Assembly: GCA_002788515.1 (NCBI GenBank)
Contig: PFRJ01000130.1
Coordinates: 1 to 25,791 of the forward strand
Direction of reading: 5' to 3'
From: Nitrosopumilales archaeon CG_4_9_14_0_2_um_filter_34_16
GTDB taxonomy: Archaea; Thermoproteota; Nitrososphaeria; Nitrososphaerales; Nitrosopumilaceae
Length of the DNA stretch: 25,791 nucleotides
Shown piece after piece: positions 22,577 to 25,791 of this stretch. Positions within the stretch are counted from its first letter, which is position 1. Each line of letters opens with the position of its first letter. The notes beneath the pieces were generated by a model. It ran no database searches, was not told the origin of the DNA, and was given only the letters and a program-made list of their open reading frames with translations. A program made the translations under genes and the position numbers.

Positions 22577-22777
22577 GGATAATTCAGGCATGAAGTTTCA
22601 TTATAAATGAATTAAAGCTAAGAAAATAACAAATATTCTAGAGCAGAATTCCACGAGCAATTGAATTGTTATGCCTATAATCAGATGCACACATAAAATA
22701 TTGAAAATTTCTGTGAAAAAAGACTTGTAAATCTTTTAGTTTTATTATAAAAATAAAGTATCAATGATTTGTTTTTC

Positions 22778-22797
22778 AATATATAAAGAACTGATCA
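22778..22797 (+). repeat. Direct repeat copy 1: duplicated TATA/operator module
   Basis: The 20-nt sequence AATATATAAAGAACTGATCA occurs here and again at 22812-22831 with no mismatch. It contains a TATA box (TATATAAA). In this copy it continues into the palindrome CTGATCAG (22791-22798). Confidence 0.75.
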
Positions 22798-22811
22798 GTT
22801 AGCTAATTTTG

Positions 22812-22831
22812 AATATATAAAGAACTGATCA
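22812..22831 (+). promoter_or_regulatory. Direct repeat copy 2: promoter of the AAA ATPase gene
   Basis: This second identical 20-nt copy starts 34 nt after the first. Its TATA box is about 26 nt upstream of the ATG at 22844, so transcription should start at or within a base or two of the start codon. The downstream half (GAACTGATCA) would lie between TATA and transcript start in both copies, where a repressor would act. The rest of the 22577-22777 gap is AT-rich with no feature I can support. Confidence 0.6.
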
Positions 22832-22843
22832 CTGGTAATAAGT

Positions 22844-24358
22844 ATGATTAAAGAATCTGATGTGCGTGATTTGAATCCATGGTGGAAAGATCCAGTAAAG
22901 ATACAAGATGACAAAAAAATTAGGGAGTGGGAAGAATCTGGAATAAAATATGATTCAAGGTTAAGACATGTAATTAAATATGATTTTGAGCCAAATAACA
23001 CAGTAGTTTACACTCTACGTGGGCCAAGACAAGTAGGTAAAACAACTCTAGTCAAATTACAGATTAGAGATTTTTTAGAACAAGGAATACATCCATGGAA
23101 TATTTTATACTACTCACTTGATTTAGCGAATTCTCAACAAGATGTTGTAGATTTAGTTGAAACATATTTGAAAATAAGTAGTAGACAAAGAGGCGATAGA
23201 CGATCTTATTTGTTTTTAGATGAAGCATCATCTGTAACAGATTGGCAAAAAGGTATCAAATGGTTAGTAGATAGTGATAAATTAAAAAATTGTACCATAA
23301 TGGCTACAGGTTCACAAGCCATCAATCTTAAAAATGCCACTGAACGATTACCTGGACGTAAAGGTACAATTAATGATAGTTATGATAAAATCTTGCTTCC
23401 TATGAAATTTGCAGAATATGCATCACTGTTAAATGATGACATTAGTAAATTAATTAATGATAATAATTTACTTTCATTTAGAAATAGAGAAGAAATTTTT
23501 AAAAAATTACTTACAGGAGAAGTTGATGAAAAGATAGAAAAATTAAATGCATATCAAAATGAAACTAATAGTCTACTGAATGACTATATGCTAACAGGTG
23601 GAATTCCAAAAGTAATAGGTGAAAAAATTAAAACAAACACAATTCATGAAAGTATCTATACAAATTATTTAGAAAGTATTACAGGTCAATGGAGTGAATT
23701 AGGAAAAAATGAAACTTTGTTGAAACAATTTAGTGGGGCTATTATCACGAGCTTGACAAGTCATACTTCATGGAATAATCTTGCTAAAGAATCAGCATTA
23801 GGGAGTCCAAATACAGCACCAGAATATGCATATGCTTTACATGATCTATTTGTTTTATCAATCATTCATCTTTATGGGGATCAGAAAAAAATACCCATGA
23901 TTCAAAATGATAGAAAATTCTATTTTCACGATCCGTTCTTTTTACATATTTTTAATGGGTTGATGAGTCCAAATGGAAATTTCGATACTAGCCTCAAATA
24001 TTTAGAAGATGAGGTAAATCAGAGCAAGATAATAGAAGGAATTGTTGGAGATCATCTTATTCGATGGGCATTTTCAATGAGTAAAAAGAAACAAACCTAT
24101 GATTACTATAATCACATATTTTATTGGAAAGATGACAAAAATAGAGAAGTTGATTTCATTTTGTATGATGGGGATACAATAGAAGTTCCCATTGAAGTAA
24201 AATACAGGAATAAACTTGATCATAAAGAATTAGCACCTATGGTGAATTTTCTTACTAAAACAGATAATGACAAAGGTTTGGTTGTTTCAAAAACATTATT
24301 GGAAGTAAAAACAGATTACGTAATAATTCCAACATCAATGTTCTTATTATTGATATGA
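22844..24358 (+). CDS. AAA ATPase with DUF4143-type C-terminal nuclease-like domain
   Basis: The 504-residue protein has Walker A at 60-68 (GPRQVGKTT), Walker B at about 121-128 (SYLFLDEAS), a sensor-like MATGSQA (153-159) and the ERLPGRKGT segment followed by LPMKFAEY. This is the layout of the archaeal/bacterial AAA_14-DUF4143 family. The C-terminus carries a PD-(D/E)XK-like motif: D437 (REVDFIL), then E451-x-K453 (PIEVKYRN). Members are common in archaea and in mobile or defence regions; their role is poorly known. It is transcribed alone from a duplicated promoter and converges on the PD-(D/E)XK gene 40 nt away. Confidence 0.88.
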   Translation: MIKESDVRDLNPWWKDPVKIQDDKKIREWEESGIKYDSRLRHVIKYDFEPNNTVVYTLRGPRQVGKTTLVKLQIRDFLEQGIHPWNILYYSLDLANSQQDVVDLVETYLKISSRQRGDRRSYLFLDEASSVTDWQKGIKWLVDSDKLKNCTIMATGSQAINLKNATERLPGRKGTINDSYDKILLPMKFAEYASLLNDDISKLINDNNLLSFRNREEIFKKLLTGEVDEKIEKLNAYQNETNSLLNDYMLTGGIPKVIGEKIKTNTIHESIYTNYLESITGQWSELGKNETLLKQFSGAIITSLTSHTSWNNLAKESALGSPNTAPEYAYALHDLFVLSIIHLYGDQKKIPMIQNDRKFYFHDPFFLHIFNGLMSPNGNFDTSLKYLEDEVNQSKIIEGIVGDHLIRWAFSMSKKKQTYDYYNHIFYWKDDKNREVDFILYDGDTIEVPIEVKYRNKLDHKELAPMVNFLTKTDNDKGLVVSKTLLEVKTDYVIIPTSMFLLLI

Positions 24359-24398
24359 AATAAGGTGAACGAAATTACTTAGAATCTAAGATTAAATT

Positions 24399-24977
24399 TT
24401 ATTGTTCAAATTCTTCCCAATGTTTATCAATTAATTGTTGTAATTCAATTAATTTTATTTCTTCCATGTAATCTGTTTCAATAAAATATTTTCTTGGGCG
24501 ATTACCAAAAGTAAGTGGACTAGTTGATTGAGTGTTAAATGGGATTCCTTCTTTTTTCCATAATTGCATTTCAAAAATCCAAACAGGAGCATTAGGATTA
24601 TTAAAATCTAAATCATATCCACAACCTACAAAATATACATAACATTTACCACCATTTTGATTTAATCGTTCATGAAGTTTTTCATATGTCAACATTTGTC
24701 CTAACTTTATTCCTATTTCTTCCCTATGAATTGCCTTAAATTCCATAATGATGAAATTGCCTTTACGTTCAATTACCCAATCAATATCTGTTCCACCTGT
24801 AGCATTCATTCCATGACGAATTAATCCACCAATTAGTTTTCTTCCTTGATCAAATGCATCTTCATCTTGAATCACATATTTTGCTTCTCTTTCATCTTTG
24901 ACAAAGAAAGTATCATCTTGTAGTTTTTTATTTGGTTTTGCATCATAAAATGATCCCAGAGAATCAAATTCATCCAT
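24399..24977 (-). CDS. PD-(D/E)XK nuclease-like protein
   Basis: The 192-residue protein contains a restriction-endonuclease-like core: GGTDIDWVIERKG gives the Asp (D64 or D66), IIMEFKA gives E79-x-K81, and a following Gln/Tyr helix (GQMLTYEKLHERL, Q94 and Y98) resembles the RecB-type motif. The preceding helix (DQGRKLIGGLIRHGMNATGG) suits a substrate-contacting role. It could be a DNA nuclease of a restriction, repair or abortive-infection type; no named family is certain. The ATG at 24977 has a GGTGAT ribosome site 5 nt upstream. It lies downstream of the YwgA-like gene on the same strand, separated by 99 nt. Confidence 0.65.
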   Translation of the reverse strand: MDEFDSLGSFYDAKPNKKLQDDTFFVKDEREAKYVIQDEDAFDQGRKLIGGLIRHGMNATGGTDIDWVIERKGNFIIMEFKAIHREEIGIKLGQMLTYEKLHERLNQNGGKCYVYFVGCGYDLDFNNPNAPVWIFEMQLWKKEGIPFNTQSTSPLTFGNRPRKYFIETDYMEEIKLIELQQLIDKHWEEFEQ

Positions 24978-25076
24978 AGTTAATCACCAAATTTGAAAAA
25001 GATAAGGATTTTGTATTTGGATAATTTTAAATTTTCAGATTCAATTAGTCTGGAAAGTTATTTTAAAATGTGTAGA

Positions 25077-25526
25077 TTAAAAATTTAATTTGTATTTCGG
25101 GTATTTTTCATGTACATAATCAAGCAATTTTCCTAATGACAAATCTCCATATTCTGAAAGGGATTTCTTTAATGAAGTTTTATCTGATTCTGTTAATTGA
25201 TTTGAAGATTTTCCAAATTCTAATAATTCCATACCTTCATCAGTTAAAGAATATGAATACTGATCATGTCCAGATGGAGCTTGTTCAATATATTCTGTTA
25301 ATAATCCAAGTTTCTTTGCTCTTTGTAATGCATGATTTAATTTTGCAGAAAGCGGGCCATATTGAGCAGCTTCAAATTGAAAATCAAATTGACCATCAAA
25401 TTCTTCTTGAGCTAAAAACATAATTTTTTGAAATCGTGTTTTACTTGAAAGTGTATCACCAGATTCATGTATTGCATCTAATGTTAGGATCATTTCCTTT
25501 AATGTAACTTCATTTAGTATTACCAA
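25077..25526 (-). CDS. YwgA/Panacea-like protein
   Basis: The 149-residue protein has the hallmarks of the YwgA/DUF4065-like fold: KTRFQKIMFLAQEE near residue 30, AAQYGPLSAKLNHAL near 58, YSLTDEGMELL in the second half, and LLDYVHEKYPKYKL at the end. Related Panacea-domain proteins act as antitoxins or phage-response factors, so a regulatory or protective role is plausible but inferred. The start is TTG at 25526, preceded by GGGGG, and it overlaps the stop of the upstream gene by 7 nt, which indicates translational coupling. No catalytic residues are evident. Confidence 0.6.
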   Translation of the reverse strand: MVILNEVTLKEMILTLDAIHESGDTLSSKTRFQKIMFLAQEEFDGQFDFQFEAAQYGPLSAKLNHALQRAKKLGLLTEYIEQAPSGHDQYSYSLTDEGMELLEFGKSSNQLTESDKTSLKKSLSEYGDLSLGKLLDYVHEKYPKYKLNF

Positions 25527-25791
25527 TTAGTTTTCCCCCTTGTTTCGTTTATGGCTTCTTCTACTTGATATAATTCTTCTAATGTATTCATCAATTGATT
25601 TCTAATATCATCTAATCTACTTCGTGTAAATTCTTCGAGGTCGGAAATTTTACATGCATTAAACAAATTTTTTCCTGGATTTCCACCTGTTTTCTTTTTT
25701 TGTGTATTTGTAGATTTATTAACAAATCCTAAAGTTAGTAATCTATCTAATGATTCTTTTACAGATCTTGTTGTTGGTTTTGAATTAAGAT
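25520..25791 (-). CDS. Winged-helix regulator-like protein, 5' end outside window
   Basis: The reverse strand is open from the window edge to TAA at 25520-25522, giving about 90 C-terminal residues. The visible part starts with what looks like the recognition helix and wing of a winged helix-turn-helix (TTRSVKESLDRLLTLGFVNK, then a Lys-rich hairpin KKKTGGNPG). It ends in a long coiled-coil helix (DLEEFTRSRLDDIRNQLMNT, then EELYQVEEAI). This resembles TrmB- or MarR-like archaeal regulators with a dimerising helix. It is directly coupled to the YwgA-like gene. The N-terminus and full family are not visible. Confidence 0.6.
   Translation of the reverse strand, partial: LNSKPTTRSVKESLDRLLTLGFVNKSTNTQKKKTGGNPGKNLFNACKISDLEEFTRSRLDDIRNQLMNTLEELYQVEEAINETRGKTNW

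Noticed and set aside
22577..22777. Small RNA or CRISPR-like array in the longest gap
   Set aside because: There are no regularly spaced repeats and only weak AT hairpins such as AAGA..TCTT, not enough to support an RNA gene.
25136..25423. Plus-strand 95-codon hydrophobic frame opposite the YwgA-like gene
   Set aside because: The minus strand shows family motifs and a coupled start; this frame is its shadow.

Overview
The window reads as a piece of a marine ammonia-oxidising archaeon (Nitrososphaerota/Thaumarchaeota, Nitrosopumilus-like). The signs are low G+C, dense coding and TATA boxes about 25 nt before many start codons (leaderless mRNAs). Archaeal hallmark genes are also present: sn-glycerol-1-phosphate dehydrogenase, archaeal proteasome beta subunit, the KH/beta-CASP termination nuclease aCPSF1 (FttA), and the archaeal CoA route through pantoate kinase and phosphopantothenate synthetase. 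The genus is inferred from these gene types, not from a database search.

Layout. 1-4403 (minus strand) holds an incomplete hypothetical gene, small membrane proteins, and a MacB/FtsX-type ABC unit: permease, ATPase, secreted C-terminally anchored surface protein, and a membrane-anchored coiled-coil protein. A divergent double-unit Lrp/AsnC-like regulator (4489-5421) faces it across a palindrome. A Nudix hydrolase and an AbrB-PhoU-like protein follow. 7009-10932 is a plus-strand CoA operon with touching or overlapping genes (pantoate kinase, phosphopantothenate synthetase, PanB, CoaBC) ending in an unannotated 55-aa protein. 10961-19253 is core: methyltransferase, membrane protein, M24 peptidase, PP-loop tRNA thiolase-like enzyme, SepF-like protein, aCPSF1, proteasome beta, G1P dehydrogenase and an FKBP isomerase.

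From 19380 to the right edge the content changes to an accessory, probably integrated, element. It has a tyrosine integrase with a coiled-coil tail, a tiny membrane protein, a winged-helix protein with a Cys/His cluster, a 53-aa CxxH..CxxH protein, an HTH protein overlapping an HNH endonuclease, an AAA ATPase with a DUF4143-type nuclease-like C-terminus behind a duplicated promoter, and a minus-strand set of a winged-helix protein (cut by the edge), a YwgA/Panacea-like protein and a PD-(D/E)XK nuclease-like protein. This part is the best place to look for an undescribed defence or element-maintenance system.

No tRNA, rRNA, CRISPR array or transposase insertion sequence was recognised. No gene-free stretch exceeds 300 bases; the longest, 22577-22843, holds the duplicated promoter and otherwise AT-rich sequence. 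Non-ATG starts are frequent. Several appear decided by Shine-Dalgarno or TATA spacing, and one ABC ATPase seems to have no ATG, GTG or TTG at all.
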